Assembly: GCF_002432125.1 (NCBI RefSeq)
Contig: NZ_DJFS01000094.1
Location: forward strand, 480 to 30,219
DNA from: Brevundimonas sp. UBA5866
GTDB taxonomy: Bacteria > Pseudomonadota > Alphaproteobacteria > Caulobacterales > Caulobacteraceae
DNA length: 29,740 bases
Direction of reading: 5' to 3'
Of this stretch, positions 7,097 to 16,081 are shown in pieces; within the stretch, counting starts at the first letter, position 1; each line of letters opens with the position of its first letter. The translations under genes and the position numbers were made by a program. Under the pieces are notes generated by a model. That model did not search any database and was not told the DNA's origin. It saw only the letters and a program-made list of their open reading frames with translations.

Positions 7097-7669
7097 TCAG
7101 CGCGTCGCGCCCGGAACCCATTTGATGTCGTCGGCACCGTTCGCATTGGCGCGGCGCGCCGCCACGAACAGGTGGTCCGAAAGACGGTTCAGATATTTCA
7201 GCGCCTCGGTATTAATCTTTTCACCCGCTTCGATCATGGCGACGGTATCGCGTTCCGCCCGACGGCAAAGGGTTCGCGCCACGTGCAGATAGGTCGAGAG
7301 CGGAGAACCACCCGGCAGGATGAAGCTGTCGAGCGGTTTGAGGCTCTCGTTCATCCAGTCGATTTCCTGCTCCAGCCGCTCGACCTGCGAGGCGACAATG
7401 CGCAGGGCCTCCCATTTGGGCGCAGGCTCAAGCGGGGTGGCCAGATCGGCCCCCAGATCGAACAACTCGTTCTGGATACGGCCCAGCATCGCATCGATAC
7501 GGTCGTTCTGGGCACTGTGCAGGCGGGCCACGCCGATGGCCGAGTTCAACTCGTCCACCGTGCCATAGGCCGAAACGCGGCTACCGTTTTTGGAGACTTC
7601 CTCGCCGGTCGCCAGTCGGGTCGTGCCCTTGTCGCCGGTGCGGGTGTAAATCTTGTTGAGCGTAACCAT
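7097..7669 (-). CDS. pduO: PduO-type cob(I)alamin adenosyltransferase
   Basis: A 190-residue enzyme that transfers the adenosyl group of ATP to cob(I)alamin (or the corrinoid precursor) to make coenzyme B12. The N-terminal ATP site IYTRTGDKGTTRL (about residues 7-19) and VSAYGTVDELNSAIG (about 33-47) are diagnostic, as is the later ARTLCRRAER segment (about 130-139). Length is normal for the single-domain type. The start at 7669 follows AAAGGGAGGG. It lies 30 bases after the HIG1-type membrane gene, a pairing seen in many alphaproteobacteria, usually followed by etfBA. The same family is also named MMAB or, loosely, CobO; true CobO is a different fold. Confidence 0.93.
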   Translation of the reverse strand: MVTLNKIYTRTGDKGTTRLATGEEVSKNGSRVSAYGTVDELNSAIGVARLHSAQNDRIDAMLGRIQNELFDLGADLATPLEPAPKWEALRIVASQVERLEQEIDWMNESLKPLDSFILPGGSPLSTYLHVARTLCRRAERDTVAMIEAGEKINTEALKYLNRLSDHLFVAARRANANGADDIKWVPGATR

Positions 7670-7699
7670 CGCGCCCTCCCTTTACTGGTTATGCGGGCC

Positions 7700-7903
7700 T
7701 CAGCCCGAGTGGGCCGTCTTGATGGCCATTCCGATGACCAGCAGCACAATGGCTACGGCCTGTAGCAGGACGCGCAGACGCATCAGCTTGTTGGAGCGGC
7801 TGCGGGACTCGTCGGTGTTGCGATAAAGGCCGAAAATGCCCAGCGCCAGGGTGACGGTCACGCCGCCGATAGCCAGGAGGATCAGGATATCGATCAGGGT
7901 CAT
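7700..7903 (-). CDS. HIG1-type twin transmembrane protein
   Basis: A 67-residue protein with two hydrophobic helices (about residues 4-26 and 46-62) joined by a basic loop, RNTDESRSRSNKLMRLRV. The loop and helix pattern match the HIG1 domain of small inner-membrane proteins; in mitochondria HIG1 proteins associate with respiratory complexes, but the bacterial role is not settled. It is first in a two-gene unit with pduO. A link between the two functions is not evident. Confidence 0.82.
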   Translation of the reverse strand: MTLIDILILLAIGGVTVTLALGIFGLYRNTDESRSRSNKLMRLRVLLQAVAIVLLVIGMAIKTAHSG

Positions 7904-8027
7904 GCCTCCTTCTATGGCTTTGCGGTCAGCGGCGCCAGTAGGGCGACCTCAATCAGCGTGAACCGCAAAGGTGCGGCAGGTTGTCGCAATCAAAAGACTC
8001 GCCATTGAAAATCGTTTGCAAAAAGAG

Positions 8028-8044
8028 TTGAGAAGCATTCTCAA
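8028..8044 (+). promoter_or_regulatory. Fur-like box upstream of the TonB receptor
   Basis: TTGAGAAGCATTCTCAA is a perfect 7-bp inverted repeat around GCA. It resembles the 7-1-7 Fur site (TGATAAT-N-ATTATCA) with a G for T change in each arm. It ends 17 bases before the receptor ATG, where repressor would cover the transcription start region. This suggests iron-responsive repression. Confidence 0.6.
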
Positions 8045-8061
8045 ATCAGTAAGGGGCAAAC

Positions 8062-10545
8062 ATGCGTTTCCTGAAGACCTCCCGTCGTACCCGCCTGCTC
8101 GCTGCCACCACCCTGTCTGTGGGTACATTGGCCGCCAGCCCAGCAGCCTACGCCGGTACGTCCGTGGAAACGCCCCTCGATGAACCAGTGCGTGTGTCCG
8201 ACATCGTCGTGACCGCAGCGGGCTATGAACAGAAGATCGTCGATGCCCCGGCCAGCATCAGCGTCATCTCGGCAGAAGACCTTAGCCAGCGCCCCTACAT
8301 CACACTGCTGGATGCCGTGCGCGACCTCGAAGGCGTGGATATCGGCGAGACGCGCGACAAGACGGGCCAGGGCACCATCTCAATGCGGGGCATGGGCTCG
8401 GACTACACCCTGATCCTGATCAACGGCCGTCGCCAGAACAACCACGGCGACATCTACCCGAACAATTTCGGTGGCAACCAGTTCAACCACATTCCGCCGC
8501 TGGACTCGGTCGAGCGCGTCGAGGTGATCCGAGGTCCGGCCTCCACCCTTTACGGTGCCGACGCAATGGGCGGTGTGATCAACATCATCACCAAACGTTC
8601 GCTCGATCGCTGGTCGGGGTCGATGACCGCAGGCCGTACCTTCCAGATGGAGGATGAGTACGGTGACGACACGACCTACGACCTGTACGCCAACGGTCCG
8701 CTCATCAAAGGCCTGCTGAACCTCAGCGTGCGCGCCAGCTACTATCAGCGCGACGCCTCCAATCCCGTATACGACACCATCAAGGACCCGAACGGCGAGC
8801 CGGTGGATCGCGCCCTCGGTTTCGGCGGCGGCGGCAAGACTGTCGATAACGAGAACATCTCGGGCGGTCTGACCCTGACCTATACCCCGACCGCCAACCA
8901 GACGGTTACCTTCGACTACGACACGTCCAAACAGAAGTATGACAATGCCATCCGCGTGAATGACCAGGGCATCGAGGAATACCCGGTCGGGACGGTCGAC
9001 AACTATGGCGCAGCCCTGCGCATCGGTAACAACGGCCGCGTCGAGCCCCGCGCCGGTTATGCCCCGTCGCAGGAGTTCACCCGGGATTCCCTGGCCCTGA
9101 CCCATGAAGGCCAGTGGTCGTTCGGCAATACCCGTTTGTCGCTGTCGCACGTCTCGACAAGCAACGAGGGCCGCACCCTGCCCTTCTCGGTGGCCGAGCG
9201 CCAGTCGCTGCAGGGCCTGTGGAATGCGGCGTGCGTCAATCTCGGGGGAACGGTTGCCGGTAACGGCTTCTGCGCGCCTTCCGCTGCGATGGGCTATCGC
9301 AACGCCAATGCTTGGAACAATCTGTCGGAAGCCCAGAAGCTGGCCGTGATGCGTGCCAATCTGTCGCCGCAGCAGATGGCGCAGCTCCAGGCCTTCCTGC
9401 CGCGTCCGAAACGCACGCTGGAGAGCGAGCAACTGACGCTGGACGCCCAGTTGAACATGGTCCGCAACTGGTACGGCGAGCACCGCATCGTGCTGGGCGG
9501 TCAGGTCATCCGCGGCGAACTGAGCGACGGCGTATTCGGTCTGGAAGCGGGCAATGCCGGCAAGACCCAGGACCACAACATGTACTCGCTTTTTGCCGAG
9601 GACACCTGGCAGGCGACCGACGCCTTCGCCCTGACCGGCGGCATCCGCTTCGACGACCACGAAGTTTTCGGCAACCAGTTCAGCCCGCGTCTTTACGGCG
9701 TCTATACGCTGAGCGAGGCCTGGACCATCAAGGGTGGCGTCTCGACCGGCTACAAGACCCCCAAGACCACCGACCTATACGATGGCATCGTCGGCTTTGG
9801 TGGTCAGGGCACCACGCCCCAGTTCGGCAACCCCGACCTGAAGCCGGAGACGAGCGTCAGCACCGAACTGGCGGTCTATTGGCAGCATCCCGAGGGTCAC
9901 AACTTCAATGTGACCGTCTTCAACAACGCCTTTGACGACAAGATCGCCACCCAGCCATGCGGTCCGACCCTGCAACTGCAATGCGCCCCCACCGGCGAGT
10001 ATGCCGAGATCGGCTATGCGCCCACCGCAACCCGCAAGACCAATATCGACGAAGTGGTCATTCGCGGTGCGGAGGTGGCCGGTCGCTGGCAGATCACGGA
10101 CGCCATCAGCCTGCGCGCCAACTACACCTATACGGACAGCGAGCAGAAGAGCGGCGATAACAAGGGCAAGCCTCTGGGCGATACCGCCAAGCACATGTTG
10201 AATGCATCTGCCAACTGGCGCCCGACCGATCGTCTCAGCTTCATGCTGTCCAGCGAAACACGCGCCGACCGCTATGCCTCGACCTATTCGACGGCAGCCC
10301 AGGACGTTTACTACAAAGACTATACCGTCCTGAACCTGTCCGGCTCATACGAGGTCAACGACTGGCTGACCCTCAACGCGCGCGTCAACAATCTGCTGGA
10401 CCGCGATTTCACCTCGTACTCGGCCATCTTCAACGACCTCAACAACGACGGCCAGTACGGTTCCGACGAAGTGTCCTTTATCGACGATTACAACAACAAG
10501 GATAAGCGCCGCAGCCTGTGGGTCAGCCTGAACGCGCGCTTCTAG
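8062..10545 (+). CDS. TonB-dependent outer-membrane receptor, catecholate siderophore type (CirA/IrgA-like)
   Basis: An 827-residue outer-membrane receptor. It has a Sec signal peptide ending near AYAG (about residue 31), a TonB-box-like DIVVTAAG (about 48-55), and a plug domain with MRGMGSDYTLILINGRR (about 109-125) and RVEVIRGPASTLYGADAMGGVINIITK (split across about 152-178). A 22-stranded barrel follows, ending in aromatic Phe (LWVSLNARF). The plug motifs are closest to CirA/IrgA/FepA-type receptors for catecholate siderophores. The nearby pduO gene raises cobalamin (BtuB) as an alternative, but the plug sequence and the Fur-like box favour iron. An Asp-rich loop at 792-803 (DLNNDGQYGSDE) matches a calcium EF-hand loop. 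The ATG follows AAGGGG. A terminator follows the gene, so it is monocistronic. Confidence 0.93.
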   Translation: MRFLKTSRRTRLLAATTLSVGTLAASPAAYAGTSVETPLDEPVRVSDIVVTAAGYEQKIVDAPASISVISAEDLSQRPYITLLDAVRDLEGVDIGETRDKTGQGTISMRGMGSDYTLILINGRRQNNHGDIYPNNFGGNQFNHIPPLDSVERVEVIRGPASTLYGADAMGGVINIITKRSLDRWSGSMTAGRTFQMEDEYGDDTTYDLYANGPLIKGLLNLSVRASYYQRDASNPVYDTIKDPNGEPVDRALGFGGGGKTVDNENISGGLTLTYTPTANQTVTFDYDTSKQKYDNAIRVNDQGIEEYPVGTVDNYGAALRIGNNGRVEPRAGYAPSQEFTRDSLALTHEGQWSFGNTRLSLSHVSTSNEGRTLPFSVAERQSLQGLWNAACVNLGGTVAGNGFCAPSAAMGYRNANAWNNLSEAQKLAVMRANLSPQQMAQLQAFLPRPKRTLESEQLTLDAQLNMVRNWYGEHRIVLGGQVIRGELSDGVFGLEAGNAGKTQDHNMYSLFAEDTWQATDAFALTGGIRFDDHEVFGNQFSPRLYGVYTLSEAWTIKGGVSTGYKTPKTTDLYDGIVGFGGQGTTPQFGNPDLKPETSVSTELAVYWQHPEGHNFNVTVFNNAFDDKIATQPCGPTLQLQCAPTGEYAEIGYAPTATRKTNIDEVVIRGAEVAGRWQITDAISLRANYTYTDSEQKSGDNKGKPLGDTAKHMLNASANWRPTDRLSFMLSSETRADRYASTYSTAAQDVYYKDYTVLNLSGSYEVNDWLTLNARVNNLLDRDFTSYSAIFNDLNNDGQYGSDEVSFIDDYNNKDKRRSLWVSLNARF

Positions 10546-10569
10546 GCCCCGCATCCAGCACTTGCGAAA

Positions 10570-10594
10570 GGCCACCGGAAACGGTGGCCTTTTT
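10570..10594 (+). terminator. Rho-independent terminator of the TonB receptor gene
   Basis: Stem GGCCACCG (10570-10577) with CGGTGGCC (10582-10589), a stable GAAA tetraloop, and TTTTT at 10590-10594. It lies 25 bases after the stop. Confidence 0.92.
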
Positions 10595-10644
10595 GCTGAG
10601 CCAAGCTAAGCCGTTGGTCATAAATCACCGTCATAAGAAGGGGC

Positions 10645-11766
10645 ATGTCCGACCGCGCCATACGAAACCTCGAACATCTTCGTCGCTCAGCATCCACTGC
10701 CCGCGTACTGAATCTACTCAAGGTCGCAGATGATCACGGCCACACTGATGAGTGGTCCGAGCGTCCCATGTTCCAGACGCCCTCGCTCAACACTTCGCTG
10801 ATCATCAAACACCGCCTGCGCCGCAACGAGACGGATTCATTTCCCGGCCGGCGTCAGGTGGCGACCAAATTGGTGCTGCCGATCGATACGACCGACCTGA
10901 AGACCGGAGGCCGGTTTGTATTCGTGAACCAGATCGGGTTCGAGCGCGTCATGCTCGAGGCGTTTGGCCTGCCTGCGGAGCATCCGGACATCCGCACGCT
11001 GCGCCTGATGGACCAGCTGCCTTCGCTGGACCCCTTCCTGCTGCGCGAACAGCTGCGGCGGGGCGGTGTGGATGCGGCCCCCTGTTACTTTGCCATTTCC
11101 GAAGCCGATCTGGCCAAGATGTCGGCCTTTGTCGAGCGCGAGATCGAGCCGCTGGTGTCACTCAGCATCGGGGCCAATGTGGATGCCACCCATTCATCGG
11201 CAAGGATGGCCAGCAAGATCCTGTCAAACACACCGGGCGACCGTCTGGAAGCCCTGCGCATGACACTGCGGCTGGAACCGGAACAGTACCAGGAAGGCGT
11301 CTTCTGCTGGAAAGGCTTCCTCTATTACAAATGGTGCCTCAACAGCCTGATGCAGGACATCGTCAAGGTTGCCGACGAGGTGGCCACCGTTACCCCGTGG
11401 GGGCCGGTCGATCCCTCGGCCCGCGAGTATATCAAACGCGGTCGCGGCGTTCTGCGCAGCAACATCATGCAGACCTGCGACAAGGTCAGCCAGACCCTGA
11501 AATACTATGACCACGCCTATGCGGGCCTGACCCAGCGGGGCGATCCGCTGGCCTTCCGCGACTTCCTTCTGGAAGCGCCCAGCCTGTTCAGCCGGCTGGG
11601 CGACCAGCTGGGGGCCATCCAGCATATCGTCAGCTTCTGGCGCTTCCGCTTCAAGGCGGGCAGCCCGCCCGTTCAGGTCGACGAGTTGATCGACATCTTC
11701 ATGGATTTCGAAACAGGGCTCATGGGTCGCAACTTCGACGATCTGGCTGCCGAGTTTCAGGTTTGA
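10645..11766 (+). CDS. Conserved-looking hypothetical protein, cytosolic
   Basis: A 373-residue protein that I do not recognise. It has no signal peptide and no transmembrane segment, so it is probably cytosolic. The composition and codon use match the neighbours, and the frame is closed cleanly by terminators on both sides, so it is a real single-gene unit. Residues 40-200 look mixed alpha/beta (for example KLVLPIDTTDLKTGGRFVF near residue 74). Residues 205-373 look mainly helical, with aromatic stretches such as CWKGFLYYKWCLNSLM near residue 222 and HIVSFWRFRFKAG near residue 331. The ATG follows AAGAAGGGG. No known catalytic motif is visible and no function is proposed. Confidence 0.85.
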   Translation: MSDRAIRNLEHLRRSASTARVLNLLKVADDHGHTDEWSERPMFQTPSLNTSLIIKHRLRRNETDSFPGRRQVATKLVLPIDTTDLKTGGRFVFVNQIGFERVMLEAFGLPAEHPDIRTLRLMDQLPSLDPFLLREQLRRGGVDAAPCYFAISEADLAKMSAFVEREIEPLVSLSIGANVDATHSSARMASKILSNTPGDRLEALRMTLRLEPEQYQEGVFCWKGFLYYKWCLNSLMQDIVKVADEVATVTPWGPVDPSAREYIKRGRGVLRSNIMQTCDKVSQTLKYYDHAYAGLTQRGDPLAFRDFLLEAPSLFSRLGDQLGAIQHIVSFWRFRFKAGSPPVQVDELIDIFMDFETGLMGRNFDDLAAEFQV

Positions 11767-11771
11767 GCCAC

Positions 11772-11806
11772 AAAAAAGGGTCGGTGTTTCCACCGACCCT
11801 TCTTCG
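11772..11806. terminator. Bidirectional terminator between the hypothetical gene and ahcY
   Basis: Perfect 9-bp stem GGGTCGGTG (11778-11786) with CACCGACCC (11791-11799) around TTTC. On the minus strand the tail is TTTTTTG, serving ahcY; on the plus strand it is TTCTTCGTTTT, serving the gene ending at 11766. Confidence 0.9.
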
Positions 11807-11830
11807 TTTTCCGATAACCGGAACCGCGTC

Positions 11831-13222
<1,392 letters not shown>

Positions 13223-13250
13223 GCGGAGGGGTCTCTTATGTCATGCGCCC

Positions 13251-13305
13251 GCAGGCGAATTGGCATGGAACGGCAGTTTGCTCTGCCTGCCTATACCGCG
13301 CCTGC
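13251..13305 (-). other. Predicted structured 5' leader of ahcY
   Basis: Three nested stems found by eye: GCAGGCG/CGCCTGC (13251-13257 with 13299-13305), GGCA/TGCC (13262-13265 with 13288-13291) and GGCAG/CTGCC (13272-13276 with 13283-13287). It ends about 29 bases before the ahcY start. It does not match the SAH riboswitch or SAM-II consensus as I know them. It may be a regulatory RNA or chance GC pairing. Confidence 0.3.
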
Positions 13306-13320
13306 CCGCTCAGGGCAATG

Positions 13321-13346
13321 ATCATATAAAGAAGTCCTTATATGAT
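13321..13346. promoter_or_regulatory. Palindromic operator candidate upstream of ahcY
   Basis: A 26-base inverted repeat: ATCATATAA (13321-13329) and TTATATGAT (13338-13346) are exact reverse complements, and two further pairs match within the 8-base spacer. It is AT-rich in GC-rich surroundings and lies 98 bases upstream of ahcY and 131 bases upstream of the divergent chemotaxis gene. An ArsR-type SAH-responsive regulator (SahR) is known to control ahcY in several proteobacteria; assigning this site to it is inference. Confidence 0.5.
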
Positions 13347-13477
13347 TGAGCGCGACAATCCCTAAATCTTTGATCCAGATTAAGGTTCCGTTGGGGAACG
13401 GCCCTTATGGACAAGCTTGGCCTTGAGAAAACAGTGCTGTCGGTGCGGGGCCAGCACCGCTGTAGGGGTAGTTGCGT

Positions 13478-14971
13478 ATGTCGATTCAAGCGCTTGACCA
13501 TCGCATCCAGTTCATGGGCATGGGTGCTCCCAGCCCAGCCTATATGGCTGTGGGGCCGGTAATTGCAGAAGCCCTGCCCAAGGCTCTGGACCTGTTCTAT
13601 GACCGCGTGCGCCAGGAGCCCGAAACCGCCCGCTTCTTCAAGGACGAGGCACATATTTCGGCGGCCCACGCTGCACAGCGGGTGCACTGGAAGGCGATCA
13701 TTGAAGGTCGCGCCGATGCCGAATACGCCGAGTCAGTGCGCTCAATCGGTCGGGTTCACGCCCGTATCGGTCTGGAGCCGCGCTGGTACATCGGTGGCTA
13801 CAGCGTCATCCTCGCCCATCTGACACGCGCCATTTCCGAGCGCCCGCGCAAGCTGTTTGCCAATCGCAAGGCGCATGACCGAAATACCGCAGACGCCATT
13901 GCCGAACTGACCCAGCGCGTTCTTCTGGATATGGACATGGCCATCAGCGTCTATCTGGAGACGCTGGCCGAGTCCCGTAACCGCGCCGAACGCGCACAGG
14001 CCGAGGCCGAGGCTCGCCAGACGCAGGTGGTGAAGGCTTTGGGCCGCGCCCTGCACGATCTGGCGGAGAACGACCTGTCCACGACCATCACCGACAGTTT
14101 CCCGCCAGAGTACCGCTCGCTGCAACACGACTTCCACGCGGCGACCCGGGCCTTGCGCACAGCGGTGCGTGCTGTGGCCGACAGCGTCGAGAGCCTGAGC
14201 GCCGGCTCCAGCCAACTGGCCGTCGCCTCCGAAGATCTGGCGACCCGCACCGAACGTCAGGCCGCCAATCTGGAACGCACCGTCCATGAGGCCGATGCCA
14301 TCGCCCAACAGGTCGCGACCTCTGCCGACGGTGCCCGCCAGACCGCGCAGGCCGTCGCCGAAGCCCGACTGGATGTGCAGGAAACCACCACCATCGTTGC
14401 GGATGCCGTCAAGGCCATCCACGCCATCGCCGACTCCTCGGCCGAGATCGCTCGCTTCACCAGCCTGATCGACGAGATCGCCTTCCAGACCAACCTGCTG
14501 GCCCTGAACGCCAGCGTCGAGGCTGCCCGTGCGGGCGATGCCGGTCGCGGCTTCTCGGTCGTGGCACAGGAAGTGCGGGCCCTCGCCCAGCGTTCCGCAG
14601 CGGCTTCTGGCGAAATCCGCGGCCTGATTTCGACGTCTTCGGCCCATGTTTCGCGTGGCGTCGATCTGGTCGAAAAGACGGGGGATGCACTGGAGCGTAT
14701 CGGTGCCAAGGTCGTAGCCGTAGACGGTTTGGCCGGCAGCATCGCCCATTCCGCACAGGAACAGGCCGAGGCACTGGACCGTGTCCGTAGGGCGATGGGC
14801 GAAATGGACGACATCACCCAGCAGAATGCCGCCATGACCGAAGAAGCGACCGCTGCGGCCCGACAGCTGGCCAATGAGGCCCACATCCTCAATCAACAGG
14901 TGAGCCGCTTCAATCTGGGTCAAAACGAAGCCTCCATCCGGCTTGCGGTCAGCAACACCGAAGCCGCCTGA
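13478..14971 (+). CDS. Soluble globin-coupled methyl-accepting chemotaxis protein (HemAT-like)
   Basis: A 497-residue cytosolic chemoreceptor. Residues 1-165 form a protoglobin-type sensor: FYDRV (Tyr41), VHWKAI (70-75) and the heme-ligand region IGRVHARIGLEPRWYIGGY with proximal His94. A linker helix follows, then a HAMP-like segment around residues 185-240, then an MCP signalling domain with the hairpin tip IDEIAFQTNLLALNAS and VVAQEVRALAQRSA (about 332-375), which contacts CheA and CheW. No transmembrane segment is present, so it likely senses O2 or another heme ligand inside the cell. There is no C-terminal CheR-binding pentapeptide (it ends SNTEAA). The ATG follows AGGGGT; an in-frame TTG lies 6 bases earlier. 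It is divergent from ahcY and has no chemotaxis neighbours. Confidence 0.94.
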   Translation: MSIQALDHRIQFMGMGAPSPAYMAVGPVIAEALPKALDLFYDRVRQEPETARFFKDEAHISAAHAAQRVHWKAIIEGRADAEYAESVRSIGRVHARIGLEPRWYIGGYSVILAHLTRAISERPRKLFANRKAHDRNTADAIAELTQRVLLDMDMAISVYLETLAESRNRAERAQAEAEARQTQVVKALGRALHDLAENDLSTTITDSFPPEYRSLQHDFHAATRALRTAVRAVADSVESLSAGSSQLAVASEDLATRTERQAANLERTVHEADAIAQQVATSADGARQTAQAVAEARLDVQETTTIVADAVKAIHAIADSSAEIARFTSLIDEIAFQTNLLALNASVEAARAGDAGRGFSVVAQEVRALAQRSAAASGEIRGLISTSSAHVSRGVDLVEKTGDALERIGAKVVAVDGLAGSIAHSAQEQAEALDRVRRAMGEMDDITQQNAAMTEEATAAARQLANEAHILNQQVSRFNLGQNEASIRLAVSNTEAA

Positions 14972-14985
14972 ATCAGAAACAACTA

Positions 14986-15056
14986 CCGTTCCTTGAACGG
15001 GGGGTTGGGTTTCTTCTCCAAGGCGAGTACCAACCTCCCCTTCTACCGGAGGAGAG
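14986..15056 (+). promoter_or_regulatory. Candidate bioB leader with mutually exclusive folds
   Basis: Three helices share bases: CCGTTC/GAACGG (14986-14991 with 14995-15000); a 10-bp helix of 14999-15008 with 15030-15039 (one G-U); and CCTCC/GGAGG (15034-15038 with 15048-15052), which would hide the ribosome-binding site. Forming the second frees the ribosome-binding site; forming the first or third does not. The first hairpin could also be a weak terminator for the gene ending at 14971. By-eye prediction. Confidence 0.3.
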
Positions 15057-15060
15057 TGAT

Positions 15061-16077
15061 TTGGCCGACGACCGCTTTGAACCCGCTGTTGTGACCCGCG
15101 AGCTGTCCCAACCGCGTCATAACTGGACGCTGGAAGAGGTCGAAGCCCTCTTTGCCCTGCCCTTCATGGAGCTGGTCTATCGGGCGGCTACGGTCCATCG
15201 CCAAAGCTTCGACCCCAGCGAAGTCCAGAAAAGCCAACTGCTTTCAGTGAAAACGGGCGGCTGTGCCGAAAACTGCGGCTACTGCTCCCAGTCCGCCAGT
15301 TTCAAAACCGGCCTAAAGGCCGAAAAGCTGATGGAGCCGGCCACAGTCATCGCCGAGGCGATGGCCGCCAAGGCCGGTGGAGCCAGCCGCTTCTGCATGG
15401 GCGCGGCTTGGCGCGAACTCAAAGACCGCGATACGCCCAAACTGGCCGCCATGATTTCCGGGGTGAAGGCTCTGGGGTTGGAAACCTGCGCCACGCTGGG
15501 AATGCTGAGCGCCGATCAAGCCCGCCAGCTCAAGGAAGCGGGTCTGGACTACTACAACCACAACCTCGACACCGGCCCCGACTATTACGATCAGGTCGTC
15601 ACCACACGCACCTATGACGACCGACTGAAGACGCTGGAATACGTACGCGATGCAGGTATGCGCACCTGTTGCGGCGGCATTGTCGGCATGGGCGAAAGCC
15701 GCCGTGACCGCGCAGGCCTGCTGCATGCCTTGGCGACCCTGCCCGTGCATCCCGACAGTCTGCCGGTCAACGCATTGGTGCCCGTCGGCGGCACGCCCCT
15801 GGGCGAGCGCGTGCTGAAAGAAGGCGAAATCCACCCTGTCGAGTTCGTTCGCACTGTCGCCGTGGCACGTCTGGTCTGCCCGAAATCAATGGTGCGACTG
15901 TCCGCCGGACGTGAGGGTATGAGCGAGGAAATGCAGGCCCTGTGCTTCCTGGCCGGTGCCAACTCCATCTTTGTGGGCGGCAAACTACTGACCACCCCCA
16001 ACCCCGAGGAAGATCAGGACGACGCCCTGTTCCGCATGCTGGACCTCAGGCCCATGCCTCAGGCGGCAGAACGCTAG
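15061..16077 (+). CDS. bioB: Biotin synthase
   Basis: A 338-residue radical SAM enzyme that inserts sulfur into dethiobiotin to form biotin. The radical-SAM CxxxCxxC reads CAENCGYC (Cys68, Cys72, Cys75) and holds the 4Fe-4S cluster. The ligands of the sulfur-donating 2Fe-2S cluster are also visible: the Cys residues in SRFCMGAAWRE, LETCATLGML and MRTCCGGIVGMGES, and the Arg in VRLSAGREGM. The YYNHNLDT block is typical. The start is TTG at 15061, supported by GGAGGAG six bases upstream. No other biotin gene (bioF, bioD, bioA) adjoins it. The stop lies 4 bases from the convergent gene at 16082, with no room for a terminator. Confidence 0.97.
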   Translation: MADDRFEPAVVTRELSQPRHNWTLEEVEALFALPFMELVYRAATVHRQSFDPSEVQKSQLLSVKTGGCAENCGYCSQSASFKTGLKAEKLMEPATVIAEAMAAKAGGASRFCMGAAWRELKDRDTPKLAAMISGVKALGLETCATLGMLSADQARQLKEAGLDYYNHNLDTGPDYYDQVVTTRTYDDRLKTLEYVRDAGMRTCCGGIVGMGESRRDRAGLLHALATLPVHPDSLPVNALVPVGGTPLGERVLKEGEIHPVEFVRTVAVARLVCPKSMVRLSAGREGMSEEMQALCFLAGANSIFVGGKLLTTPNPEEDQDDALFRMLDLRPMPQAAER

Positions 16078-16081
16078 GGGA

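Noticed and set aside
7904..8061. Possible cobalamin riboswitch beside pduO and a TonB receptor (GGCAGGTTGTC at about 7975-7985, and TTTGCGGT/ACCGCAAA repeats at 7919-7926 and 7962-7969)
   Set aside because: The B12-box resemblance is weak and on the wrong strand for the receptor, and the gap is too short for a full cobalamin aptamer. The Fur-like box explains the receptor better.
13223..13320. Known SAH or SAM-II riboswitch upstream of ahcY
   Set aside because: The conserved core sequences of these classes are not visible. The predicted fold is reported separately as an unclassified structure.
13441..13459. Hairpin CGGTGC/GCACCG just before the chemoreceptor ribosome-binding site
   Set aside because: Only 6 bp with a 7-base loop in GC-rich DNA and no partner structure, so it is too weak to call regulatory.
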